From positions 1-38,159 of the forward strand of contig CAILVY010000101.1 of assembly GCA_903837785.1 (NCBI GenBank): 38,159 nt of DNA, given 5' to 3'. Under the pieces are notes generated by a model, which saw only the letters and a program-made list of their open reading frames with translations, did no database searches and was not told the origin of the DNA. This document shows positions 16,023 to 24,715 of this stretch, in pieces. Positions within the stretch are counted from its first letter, which is position 1; each line of letters opens with the position of its first letter. This stretch comes from Candidatus Hydrogenedentota bacterium (GTDB lineage: Bacteria > Hydrogenedentota > Hydrogenedentia > Hydrogenedentales > CAILVY01). A program made the position numbers and the translations under genes.

Positions 16023-17464
16023 CGTCGATTCGCGGACGCCTACTCGTGAATTTGTCCTTGGTCTTTCTGGTTCTTTATGCCCTTTCCGGAGTGCTTCTCT
16101 ATGCATATCTGAACCACGTTCTCTGGAAGGGATTTGACGCCGCCCTACTCGAGAAAGCCGAGACTTTTGCGCGCACTACGGAGGCTCACGATAACGATGT
16201 TCTTGAGTTTGAATTCCTCGAATCCGACCTTCCGGAGTACTGGCCGCAGCGCAGGGCGGAGTACTTTCAGGTATGGCGCACTGATGGAACCGTCGTTGCC
16301 CGCTCCCCGTCGCTGGGCAGCAACAACTTGCCTGTCCCGTCTCTGGATGCCGCCTATCCCGCATTCAGCCGTTTGACACTTCCCGACGGCCGCAAAGGCG
16401 GTGCGGTCACGCTGGATTTCCATCCGCGTCCCGGCACCGAGATCCTGACGGCCAAGAAAGCAGAAACGGAGAGACTTTATGTGGTTCTGGCGATTTCGAG
16501 CGACATTGTTGACAAAACACTGGCCAAGATCCGCACAGGTCTCCTCATCACATGTCTCGCGTTCATCGCAGGGAGTCTTCCATCTGTTTGGTGGTCTATA
16601 TGGGACGGTCTGCGCGCGTTGGACCTTGTCGGACAGCAGGTGCAGGGCGTAAATGCGGACAATCTGACTTTTCGTTTTGGAGCGGAAGGCCTTCCTGTGG
16701 AATTGGCCCCAGTTTGCGAACGCTTGAATGATTTGCTGGGGCGTTTGGACGATGCCTTTAAGCGGGAGCGGCGGTTTACCGCTAACGCTGCACACGAGTT
16801 GCGCACGCCGATTGCAGAATTGAGAACACTGGCGGAGGTCGGTCTTGGAGAGGCGCAAGATAGTGCTCCAAGCATGAAGGAGTATTTTGTAGATGCGTTG
16901 GGAGTGGCAAAGCAACTGGAGCACTTGATCGAAACGCTTCTGCTCATGGCGCGGTGTGACGCGGGAATGCAGGTCGTGGATTGGCAATGGACAGATATTG
17001 CCGCCCAACTCAGGGAATCTTGGGAGCAATTGTGCGCGCATCCGGACGGTCATGCCGTGGCGGCGGCCGCCATCATTCCGGCTCATGCAATGATTCAAAC
17101 CGATCCCACGTTGTTTCGCGCGTTGGTCGCCAATCTACTGGATAATGCCCTTGCCTATACGCCCGGCGGAGGTGCGATCCATCTCACTCTTGTCCTTGAT
17201 AGCACGAAGTTTCGGCTGACCATAGCGAACACAAGCAGCGAACTCAAAGCCGCGGATGTGTGCCATATCTTCGAGCCGTTCTGGCGGAAAACGAATCCGC
17301 AGAAACAGGAGGAGACCCATTGCGGTATGGGCCTTTCCCTGGTGGCCACCTATGCGAAATTGCTCGGCCTTGTCCTTCACGCCGGGTTGGTGTCTCCCTC
17401 AACACTGGAAATCAATGTGTCCGGAACCCTCGAAAGAGAAACGAGTGGTCCTTCCCCTGCCTGA
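16019..17464 (+). CDS. Sensor histidine kinase (EnvZ/QseC-like architecture)
   Basis: The 481-residue kinase overlaps the regulator gene by four bases. Membrane helices at ~9-30 and ~175-197 bracket a periplasmic domain of about 145 residues. A HAMP-like segment follows and then the HisKA domain with phospho-acceptor His259 in AAHELRTPIAELR. The ATP-binding domain shows the N box LLDNALAYTPGGG (~372-385), an FEPFWR F-box-like turn and the G2 motif MGLSLVATYAKLLG. All motifs needed for kinase activity are intact. The periplasmic domain contains DGTVVARSP and FHPRP phrases, as in QseC/TctE-like sensors that often respond to metals, antimicrobial peptides or envelope state. The ligand is not identifiable. 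DNA composition here is clearly lower in G+C than in the flanking native genes (30/60 in a sampled line). Confidence 0.93.
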   Translation: MTSIRGRLLVNLSLVFLVLYALSGVLLYAYLNHVLWKGFDAALLEKAETFARTTEAHDNDVLEFEFLESDLPEYWPQRRAEYFQVWRTDGTVVARSPSLGSNNLPVPSLDAAYPAFSRLTLPDGRKGGAVTLDFHPRPGTEILTAKKAETERLYVVLAISSDIVDKTLAKIRTGLLITCLAFIAGSLPSVWWSIWDGLRALDLVGQQVQGVNADNLTFRFGAEGLPVELAPVCERLNDLLGRLDDAFKRERRFTANAAHELRTPIAELRTLAEVGLGEAQDSAPSMKEYFVDALGVAKQLEHLIETLLLMARCDAGMQVVDWQWTDIAAQLRESWEQLCAHPDGHAVAAAAIIPAHAMIQTDPTLFRALVANLLDNALAYTPGGGAIHLTLVLDSTKFRLTIANTSSELKAADVCHIFEPFWRKTNPQKQEETHCGMGLSLVATYAKLLGLVLHAGLVSPSTLEINVSGTLERETSGPSPA

Positions 17465-17598
17465 AATTGGCGTACGAGCCCATGCCGTAATCTTCCGGTA
17501 ATTCGCGGTTCCGTATTCTAGCCACGTCCAAGGGCAATTAATCCGCTTATCGCCTGTTGCTTGGACACTGTTTCTCCAGCACCCAAGGAGCCACTCAG

Positions 17599-18630
17599 AT
17601 GATGATCACGTCAAACAGCATGTCGCGAATGAAATCGAATTTGCGCCTGTGGGACAGGAAGGGAATACCGAAGAAGAAGAGGCTTATCTTGGGCGCTGCA
17701 CTTCTTCTGGCCGTGCTGGCCGGAATTCAATACGGTTACTGGGTAACGGTGTTCTTCGCTGCACTGCTTACGCTCACACTCGGTTCGATGCGAGGTATTC
17801 GATATGCGTTGGCCCATGTGGGCGTTCGCCGTTTGGAGGATAATTGCTCTCAATACCACTTGCCGAGGCTTATCAAGACCCTCAAGAGCCGGGAGGACAA
17901 TGGAGTACCGTTCACCTTTGTGGTGCTGGGCGATAACCGCAACACACGGAAGGTGCCACCGGTGATTTATCAGAAAGCAAGAGAGGAACAGCCAGCCATC
18001 GTCTTTAACACCGGGGATTTGGCGCGCTTCGGAACCGCACGGGAGTATGCCACGCGCTACCTGCCGCTGCTGGAGATCATGAACCCCGTCCCTGTCTTCA
18101 GTGTGCCGGGAAACCATGACCGGGGCGCGCGGAACGACTTCGCCGCATACCGGGCGGTGCACAAGGACGATCGGTTCTCATTCGATTACGGTCCGTGCCG
18201 TTTCATTGGCGTCAACAACGGCAAGCGCAAACGAATGAAGGGCGACGATCTCCTGTATCTGCAGCATGAACTTGGCAAATCGCCTATCCGATACAAGTTC
18301 GTTTTCGTCCACATACCGCCGCGCTATTTTGAAGAGGGCGTGGTCACAGTGGAAAAACGGCGTGGATTCAAGAAACTTGAGGATGAATTCCGCGCGCTGA
18401 TGGCGCAAGAGCAAGTGACCGAGGTATTCATGGGTCACATCCATGGCTACGCGACGAAGTTTGTGGATGACGTTCGCTATACGCTGACTGCCGGGGCTGG
18501 CGCGCCATTAAGCAATCGCCTGCCCCCAGAGATGAGGGTACACAACTACGTTGTGGTTCACGTAGATGAACAGAAACTGACGCGCGAGGTGGTCCGGGCG
18601 GTGAACGGCACCTGGGTTAGAGGAGAATAA
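17599..18630 (+). CDS. Membrane-anchored calcineurin-like metallophosphoesterase
   Basis: The ATG at 17599 follows AAGGAG (17585-17590) with eight-base spacing. The protein has 343 residues. Two adjacent hydrophobic stretches (~29-45 and ~47-63) after a Lys-rich stretch form a membrane anchor. The catalytic domain (~100-335) has the metallophosphoesterase motifs in order: VVLGDNRNT, FNTGDLARFG, VPGNHDRGA, VHIPPR and MGHIHGYATKF, so both metal sites can be formed. The family hydrolyses phosphomonoesters or phosphodiesters, including nucleotides and lipid-linked substrates. Which face of the membrane carries the domain cannot be decided safely. The gene lies 134 bp after the kinase gene, inside the segment bounded by the direct duplication, so it may be part of the same acquired unit. 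Confidence 0.88.
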   Translation: MMITSNSMSRMKSNLRLWDRKGIPKKKRLILGAALLLAVLAGIQYGYWVTVFFAALLTLTLGSMRGIRYALAHVGVRRLEDNCSQYHLPRLIKTLKSREDNGVPFTFVVLGDNRNTRKVPPVIYQKAREEQPAIVFNTGDLARFGTAREYATRYLPLLEIMNPVPVFSVPGNHDRGARNDFAAYRAVHKDDRFSFDYGPCRFIGVNNGKRKRMKGDDLLYLQHELGKSPIRYKFVFVHIPPRYFEEGVVTVEKRRGFKKLEDEFRALMAQEQVTEVFMGHIHGYATKFVDDVRYTLTAGAGAPLSNRLPPEMRVHNYVVVHVDEQKLTREVVRAVNGTWVRGE

Positions 18631-18762
18631 TGTCTCCGGCGCCGGCTGCTGTCAGTATTGCGCTATCTGGTTACCCTGATTGTGAACTGATGAAACCGTG
18701 CTGTGTCCGCATCTGCGTAAGTTTCACTTGACGCGAAGCCTTCTGGCCTTGGCTGATCACAC

Positions 18763-19128
18763 GGCAATCACCCTCGGTTCGATTCCGTCTTCCGTTGTGG
18801 GCTATGCTCTTTCATCGTTAAGGTATTGCCAGGAACGGAGCATGCTGCAAGCGGGACCGCGCCGTGTTGCCCATCACGCCGAATTCCCGGGAACAGGCAG
18901 CAAGGAATAAGGACACCGGCGGACCATGAGACTTTCCTTTGAACACTCGCTAAGCACGTGCTTGAGGGCCTGCCTCGGGGGCGTCCTGCTGACGGCCGTG
19001 AGCAGCGGCAAGCTCTACGCCCAGGCCGACACCGGCGCCTGGGCCCAGCGTCCGCGCCAGTCCGTGGCGAGCGAGTTTGAAAGCAAGCTGGCGCGCATCC
19101 CCGCGCGCGAAACGCGGCAGTACACGCA
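18763..19128. repeat. Direct duplication, copy B (intact parent copy)
   Basis: This is the partner of 14257-14620. Here the segment runs unbroken into a full-length reading frame, so copy B is taken as the parent. The main differences lie in ~25 bases of the upstream region, with scattered single substitutions elsewhere, many at third codon positions. One base in the leader before the ATG is missing from copy A. Confidence 0.85.
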
Positions 19129-22039
19129 CGCCATAACCTTCCCGGCGCAACCGGCGCGCTTCGTCCGGATCGCCATCCGCCGCACCGCCGACAACAGCCA
19201 GGCCTGTCTGGACGAACTCGAGGTCTTCGGACCGGAGGGCAAAGAGAACCTCGCGCTCGCCTCCCGGGGTTCGACGGCCAGCGCCTCTTCGCTGCTTCCC
19301 GGACACGCCATTCACACCGTGCCGCATTTAAATGACGGGCTGTACGGCAACGCACGGAGCTGGATTGCCGCCACCGCCGGGCAGGAGTGGGCACAGGTCG
19401 AACTGCCGCAGCCGGCCGAGGTCGCAAAGGTCGTGCTCTCCCGCGATCGCATGGCCCAGTTCCGCGATCGCATCATCGTGGAAGGCGAAGTGCTCCTGTC
19501 CCTGGACGGAAACGACTGGAAACAGGCGGCGGTGATCGCGCCGCAGGACAATGGGCTGTTGTCGCATCGGCGGAATCCGCTGAGCCAGTATGAACTGATC
19601 CCCAGCCTGCCCGTCGATCGGCTCGCGGAGAAGAACTGGCACGGCATGCTGCAATATGCGTTCCTGCGCGAGCGCGAAACCTGGAGCCACATTCCGGACG
19701 ACGACCACCTGTCGCCCCTGGTGACCGAACACCCCGCCTATCCGGGCGGACCGCCGTACTGGAGCCGGATCGCGCGCCTGAAGCCCCTGGACCGGCTCTT
19801 CGTGCTCTATGAGGAATTGATAAACCGCCTGGAAACGCGCGGGCTCGACGTTGGCGCGGAACGGCAGCAGTTGGCCGATTTCAAGGCCCAGGCTGCGAAG
19901 GGCCGTCGCGCGGCGGCGAGTGACGACCTGTATCTCGCGGTCCGATGGGCCAAGCGCCAACTCTTCTTCCGCGACCCCGCGCTGGCGCCGCTGGCGCACG
20001 TGCTCTTCGCCAAGCGCCACCCGTTCCTCGAGTCACACAACTACAGCGAGCATTTGGATGGCTGCCTGGAACCCGGCGGCGGATTGTTTGCGCTGCACAT
20101 CCCCACGGACGCGCAGGGCCGCCTGAATCCTGAGCAGGCCGAAATCGAGCAGCTCTTCGATGGCAGCGCGGGAATCGTGCGGGATCCCGCCCTCGATTAC
20201 GAAGGGCGCGTCGTGTACTTTGCGTATCGCCCTGAAATTTCCGCGGTCGCGGGGTGGGATTCTTATTGGCATCTCTATGCGCTCTCGCTGGACGACGGAG
20301 CGTGCCGCCAACTCACCGAAGGCCCGTTCCACGATTTTGACCCCGTCGTGCTGCCCGACGGGGGGATCGCCTTCAACACTACCCGATGCAAGGTGCGTTT
20401 CCTGTGCTGGCGGCCCCAGGCATATGTACTCTACCGGATGGAGCGGGACGGTTCAGACATAAAACGGCTTTCCTGGGCCAATCTGAGCGAATGGAAGCCC
20501 TCGGTCATGAGCGATGGCCGCATTCTGTGGACGCGCTCGGAGTACCTGGACAAGGGGGCCGACTTTGGGCACACGCTGTGGACGATCCGCCCGGATGGCA
20601 CCCATGCCTCGCTGTTGTATGGCAACAATACGCCCAACTGCTACGGCCAGGCCCATGAAGTGCCCGGCACCGCCGAAATCGTCTGCACGCTGATGTCCCA
20701 CGGGGATCATGCCGGTCCCATCGCGCTGATTGACCGCGGCAAGGGGCCCTTTGACAGCACGGCCATCACGAACATCACCCCCGACACACCGCCCCAGTAT
20801 CAGATGAGCCGTTCGCATACGAACACGTTTCGCGATCCCTGCCCCATCTCGGGCGACCATTTCCTTGTCAGCCACAACCCGGACGATCACCACAATTGGG
20901 GCATCTATGTGATCGACCGGTACGGTAACGCCGAACTGCTGTATGTCGACCCGGAAATCAGCAGCAAGCGGCCCGTGCCGCTGCGTCCGCAGCCCAAACC
21001 GCCCGTGCTCGCCAACGCCGTGGACGAGACGCTCGCAAAGGAGGAACTGGGCGTTTTCACCGTGCAGGACATCAACACCGGACTGGAGCCTGGCGTGGCC
21101 CGCGGCCGCGTCAAGTACCTGCGCGTGGTCGAGGAAGTCCCGTCCATGCTGCAACGGCTCTCCTGTGGCGAGTACTGCAAGGACCACCCGCCCTTCCAGG
21201 ATTTCTATGCCTCGCCCATCCATCTGGTGACCGGGCCGGCGCAAAGCTTCCTCACTCGCACCTCCAACGCGCCGGTGGGCCTGATGAAGACCAACCACAA
21301 CTGGGCCAAGCTGGTCTCGAAAGAGGCGGACGGACTCTATCGCGTCACCGAGGACACGGGATGGACGAGCTACGTGGCGAAGACCTCGCACGGCATCGTG
21401 CCCGTGGCGGAAGACGGGTCGGTGAGTTTTCTGGCGCCTGCGGGCAAGCAGCTCTATTTCCAGGCGCTTGACGCGGATTTCAATGAAATTCAGCGAATGC
21501 GGAGCGTGGTGCAGATGCAGCCCGGGGAACGCCGCAGTTGCATCGGATGCCATGAACACCGGCAGTCGGCCCCGGCCCCCAACCGGCGGCTTCAGGCGAT
21601 GCACACGCCGCCCGCACGGCTCCAGCCGCCCCCCTGGGGCGCCGTGCCGTTCGCTTATGAACGGGACGTCCAGCCCGTGTGGGACCGGCACTGTATTGCG
21701 TGCCATAACGGCGAGAAGAAGGGCGCCGCGCCCGACATGCGAGGGCAGGGGCCAGACCGCATTCCGGCGTCCTTCCGCTCGTTAATCCAGGGCGGCTGGG
21801 TGCACTACTTTGACTATACGTACGGCATGCGGCATTTCAAGGCTGAACCCTTGTCGTTCGGCACCCTGCAAAGCCGGCTCTGGAAGGTCCTCGCCGATGG
21901 CGATCACGCCGAGGTTCATCTGGCCGAAGACGAGTTGCACGCGGTGAAGACCTGGATCGACTTCAATTGCCCCCTGTGGCCCGACTATACGTATCGGCCG
22001 GACCGGCCCGAGATTCTCGCATTGTCCGGCAAACCCTGA
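18926..22039 (+). CDS. Exported HzsA-like beta-propeller cytochrome c-type protein with N-terminal discoidin domain
   Basis: The 1037-residue protein has a Sec signal peptide ending near LYAQA (residues ~30-34). Residues ~65-190 resemble an F5/8 type C (discoidin) domain, with LDELEVFGPEGKENLALAS and LSLDGNDWKQ. Residues ~340-690 form TolB/WD40-like propeller repeats, for example LDDGACRQLTEGPFHDFDPV and SVMSDGRILWTRSEY. Two c-type haem motifs lie near the C-terminus: CIGCH (872-876) and CIACH (923-927). Layout and phrases match the fusion protein at 2703-5936, so the two are paralogues, but this one has a discoidin domain in front and no SUMF1 domain behind. It is probably a periplasmic haem protein that binds a polymer through discoidin. 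It should not be read as an anammox enzyme: no beta or gamma hydrazine-synthase subunits are in the window. Confidence 0.85.
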   Translation: MRLSFEHSLSTCLRACLGGVLLTAVSSGKLYAQADTGAWAQRPRQSVASEFESKLARIPARETRQYTHAITFPAQPARFVRIAIRRTADNSQACLDELEVFGPEGKENLALASRGSTASASSLLPGHAIHTVPHLNDGLYGNARSWIAATAGQEWAQVELPQPAEVAKVVLSRDRMAQFRDRIIVEGEVLLSLDGNDWKQAAVIAPQDNGLLSHRRNPLSQYELIPSLPVDRLAEKNWHGMLQYAFLRERETWSHIPDDDHLSPLVTEHPAYPGGPPYWSRIARLKPLDRLFVLYEELINRLETRGLDVGAERQQLADFKAQAAKGRRAAASDDLYLAVRWAKRQLFFRDPALAPLAHVLFAKRHPFLESHNYSEHLDGCLEPGGGLFALHIPTDAQGRLNPEQAEIEQLFDGSAGIVRDPALDYEGRVVYFAYRPEISAVAGWDSYWHLYALSLDDGACRQLTEGPFHDFDPVVLPDGGIAFNTTRCKVRFLCWRPQAYVLYRMERDGSDIKRLSWANLSEWKPSVMSDGRILWTRSEYLDKGADFGHTLWTIRPDGTHASLLYGNNTPNCYGQAHEVPGTAEIVCTLMSHGDHAGPIALIDRGKGPFDSTAITNITPDTPPQYQMSRSHTNTFRDPCPISGDHFLVSHNPDDHHNWGIYVIDRYGNAELLYVDPEISSKRPVPLRPQPKPPVLANAVDETLAKEELGVFTVQDINTGLEPGVARGRVKYLRVVEEVPSMLQRLSCGEYCKDHPPFQDFYASPIHLVTGPAQSFLTRTSNAPVGLMKTNHNWAKLVSKEADGLYRVTEDTGWTSYVAKTSHGIVPVAEDGSVSFLAPAGKQLYFQALDADFNEIQRMRSVVQMQPGERRSCIGCHEHRQSAPAPNRRLQAMHTPPARLQPPPWGAVPFAYERDVQPVWDRHCIACHNGEKKGAAPDMRGQGPDRIPASFRSLIQGGWVHYFDYTYGMRHFKAEPLSFGTLQSRLWKVLADGDHAEVHLAEDELHAVKTWIDFNCPLWPDYTYRPDRPEILALSGKP

Positions 22040-22122
22040 AGTGCGGAATCCCCGGGACGAACAGCGCGACCGAGGCACGCTGGTGGCTCGCTTCTATTTG
22101 CTTTGTGCTCTTCCCGGGAACG

Positions 22123-22152
22123 ATGGCAGTGGCCATCCAGTCCTTGTATACT
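22123..22152 (+). promoter_or_regulatory. Sigma-70-like promoter for the GH29 gene
   Basis: TATACT (22147-22152, five of six matches) lies 18 bp after ATGGCA (22123-22128, four of six), about 50 bp before the ATG. The 161-bp gap holds no other clear signal. Confidence 0.4.
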
Positions 22153-22200
22153 CTCTGCAAAATCCACACGAAGCATTCAAATCTGTCAGGGGCTTGCATC

Positions 22201-23997
22201 ATGCGGAGATCAGTTGTGGTCTTGCTTTGCCTCAGCGGCACTGCTCTGGCTGTCGGCGGCGGTGATGGCAATCCCGCTTTGAAGTCCTCTCAGGCGTCAC
22301 TGGAACGTTGGCGGGCGCTTCGTATCGGCGCGTTCATTCACTGGACTCCCTATGTCCTGGCCTCGGGCCAGCCGGCGCCTCCCGATGGCTACGGTAATCT
22401 CTATAAGGGTTTTGCGGCGGAACACTTCAACGCCGACGAATGGATTCGCTTTCTGCAGGAATCAGGCTTCAGGTACATGGTCTACACGACCAAGCACGCC
22501 GATTCCTGCTGCATGTGGAAGACCAAGGAAACCGAGTACAACATTATGAATTCGCCCATGCGGCGTGATGTGGTCGGAGAACTTGCCAACGCCTGCAAGG
22601 AGCGAGGCGTGCCCTTCTGCCCCTACTATGCGCTGCACAACGACAGTCAAAACCATCCGGATTGGACCTGCGAAGTGGATCCCAACACGGCTGAACCCGA
22701 CTACAGAGTTCGGACAAGGCCAGGGGATGCTGCGGGATATCATCTTTCCCCGAATCAAACGCCTGATTTTGACCGCTATTTCGCCCATGTCAAAGCCCAG
22801 CTGAAAGAGCTTTCAGACAACTACGGTCCTTTCCTGGCGTGGTGGTTTGACCAAAGGTGCGCCACGTTGAACCACAAGTACGGCACGCAACTGTACGCAC
22901 ACCTGAGAATGCTCCAACCCGATGTGCTCGCAAGCAACAGGGTAGATACGCCTTTCGGCAGGGGGTTGGATTATCCCACATGGTTTGTGTCCGAAAAAGA
23001 ATCGGCAGGGGACTACGCGGTATCTGAAATCGCCATTCCCCGGTTCAATCGGGACATTCCCTGGGAGTACTGCCAGGCCGCCGGAAAACCCACCTGCTGG
23101 TTTTGGGATCCGGCCGACGTTGTCCGGCCCCTGGAAACGTGGATCAGTGAACTGGTCAACGTCGTGTGCCGGGACGGAAACTACCTCATCGGTTTCGGGG
23201 CCAGGCCCGATGGAGCATTTGAACCACATCTCGTGGATCAATTGAGGCAGTTGGGTCTGTGGCTCGAGCGAAGTGGCGACAGCATTTATGGGACGCGCGG
23301 CGGCCCGTTCAAACCCAACTCCTGGTACGGAAGCACATGCAGGGGCAGCACCGTGTACGTGCATGTCTTCAGAACGGACGATAGCTGTGGATTGAGGTTG
23401 CCGCCCATCACAAGAAAGGTGCTGCGTTGTGGTTTGCTGAATGGGGGCAGTGTCGAAATGAATCAGGCGGATAACGGCATCACGCTGAAGCTTGGCAAGG
23501 CCGACATCCAACGGCCCGTTACCACTGTAGTCCTGGAACTTGACGGATCTGCGGAGGAGCTCAAGCCCATTGAAGAAACGGCATTAACCGCAGGCGCGCG
23601 CGTCAGAGCCTCCAGCGTCCGCGAGAACAAGAAGGAATTTTGCCCGGAATTGACAGTAGATGGAGACAGTGCCACGTACTGGACCACGGATGAAACCGTT
23701 TCAGAAGGTTGGCTCGAATACGACCTCGGCAAGCCCTGCACCTTCTCCCGTGCCATCTTAGACGAGGGGGAGGAGAACTGGATACGGCATCTTCAGATTC
23801 AGGCCAAGGTTGACAACGAGTGGAAAACCGTTTTCGAGTATCGCCACGGTAACCCGGAACTCTGGAAAGACATCCCCATGGAGGTCTTCTGCCCCGAGTT
23901 CAGGTTCGACCCGACGACGGCCCAATGCGTGAGAATCGAACTCGTCAATGCGAAAAAGAGCCCTGTAATCCGGGAATTCCTGCTCTACGAACGGTAG
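22201..23997 (+). CDS. Secreted alpha-L-fucosidase-like GH29 protein with C-terminal discoidin domain
   Basis: The 598-residue protein starts at the ATG giving a short signal peptide (MRRSVVVLLCLSGTALA). An AGGGG lies before it. The barrel domain (~35-350) has GH29 landmarks: AFIHWTPY with His47-Trp48, FNADEWIRFLQESGFRYMV, TTKHAD with Lys98-His99, and WWFDQR, where Asp217 is the likely nucleophile. A small beta domain follows. Residues ~455-595 form an F5/8 type C (discoidin) domain, with LTVDGDSATYWTT and WLEYDLGKPCTFSRAILDE. It probably releases alpha-L-fucose from glycans outside the cytoplasm. The acid/base residue varies in the family and I did not assign it. Sampled G+C (33/60) is lower than in the HzsA-like gene just upstream, suggesting a different origin. 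There is no sulfatase or transporter next to it. Confidence 0.88.
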   Translation: MRRSVVVLLCLSGTALAVGGGDGNPALKSSQASLERWRALRIGAFIHWTPYVLASGQPAPPDGYGNLYKGFAAEHFNADEWIRFLQESGFRYMVYTTKHADSCCMWKTKETEYNIMNSPMRRDVVGELANACKERGVPFCPYYALHNDSQNHPDWTCEVDPNTAEPDYRVRTRPGDAAGYHLSPNQTPDFDRYFAHVKAQLKELSDNYGPFLAWWFDQRCATLNHKYGTQLYAHLRMLQPDVLASNRVDTPFGRGLDYPTWFVSEKESAGDYAVSEIAIPRFNRDIPWEYCQAAGKPTCWFWDPADVVRPLETWISELVNVVCRDGNYLIGFGARPDGAFEPHLVDQLRQLGLWLERSGDSIYGTRGGPFKPNSWYGSTCRGSTVYVHVFRTDDSCGLRLPPITRKVLRCGLLNGGSVEMNQADNGITLKLGKADIQRPVTTVVLELDGSAEELKPIEETALTAGARVRASSVRENKKEFCPELTVDGDSATYWTTDETVSEGWLEYDLGKPCTFSRAILDEGEENWIRHLQIQAKVDNEWKTVFEYRHGNPELWKDIPMEVFCPEFRFDPTTAQCVRIELVNAKKSPVIREFLLYER

Positions 23998-24715
23998 CCC
24001 TCTTCCTGGCCATGGAGCCGTTCAAATTCACACAAGACTAGTCGAAAATGACTGGTTCCTCTTGGCGGCATGGCAAAAAGATCAGCGCAACAAGTTGATG
24101 ATTGAGGAGAAAGAACTGGAGTACCAATTATGGCGTAATCAAGCACTTTTCGTCCCGATTCACATTGCCACCCAAACGATTGCCGCTACAGGTCTTAAGG
24201 TTTGACTCCATTGCTATCGCGGGATGGCTCGATGACTTGCTTCCGACCGATTTCACCGACCGAGGTGAGAACCGCAGGGTCCTGGGCCAGCAGGTCGGAA
24301 TTCCAAAACACCGCGTTAGCCAGTACCTGGCTCTGTTGGAGTTCCTGGCAGACTTGAGAACCCGGCTCAGACAATCGGATTGGGTTGCCGAGGGGCACTT
24401 GCGGCCATATACGCGATTGGATGCGCGGCAGCAAAGGTTGGGGATTGAACGGCTACTGGGAGTGGCGGGCATGAGAAAGACTTGATAAGAAAGACTTGTC
24501 TGTTCGAGCGTCGAGTTGCACGTTGAAAGCGAGGAATTGTTGACGCGGGAAGCACTGTCTTTGAGTAAGTTAAGCCGATACTCGATGGGTTATGGCGCGA
24601 ACAGGGGCCGCGTGGTTTTCATTTTGTGTTTCTCTTATAGTCGGTGGCGGCAATTGCGCCGGAGCGCGGGATCGTGGCATAAATGCGTGACATTGAGAAA
24701 TGCTTGGAGAAGAAT
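23998..24715. other. Low-coding intergenic stretch with recombination-related relic
   Basis: This 718-bp gap between the fucosidase-like and FAD-oxidoreductase genes is lower in G+C than most of the window. It contains the short HTH-like frame at 24102-24485. A second open phase (24041-24202) reads plausibly as a Trp/Gln/Glu-rich protein piece (NDWFLLAAWQKDQRNK) but has no upstream start. Bases 24486-24715 contain a TATAGT (24636-24641) without a convincing -35. I see no complete gene, RNA or terminator here. Confidence 0.5.
24102..24485 (+). CDS. Short HTH-containing protein, ParB/recombinase-accessory-like, possibly a relic
   Basis: The frame has 127 codons and can only begin at a TTG (24102), because a stop lies directly upstream. 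No good SD is seen. Residues ~55-85 form a plausible helix-turn-helix, LGQQVGIPKHRVSQYLALL, followed by a segment with EGHLRPYTRLDARQQ. Small proteins with this HTH followed by an 'xLRPxxxL' segment are often found beside site-specific recombinases in integrative elements, and ParB-like HTH domains look similar. No recombinase gene follows, but a decayed tyrosine-recombinase end lies at 28583-28849 beyond the next two genes. It could be a remnant of the element that delivered this segment, or a random open frame. Function is not assigned. Confidence 0.4.
   Translation: MRRKNWSTNYGVIKHFSSRFTLPPKRLPLQVLRFDSIAIAGWLDDLLPTDFTDRGENRRVLGQQVGIPKHRVSQYLALLEFLADLRTRLRQSDWVAEGHLRPYTRLDARQQRLGIERLLGVAGMRKT

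Noticed and set aside
24041-24202. Open phase reading as NDWFLLAAWQKDQRNK-type protein sequence
   Set aside because: It has no start codon until 24098, no SD and no recognised family. At most it is a fragment.
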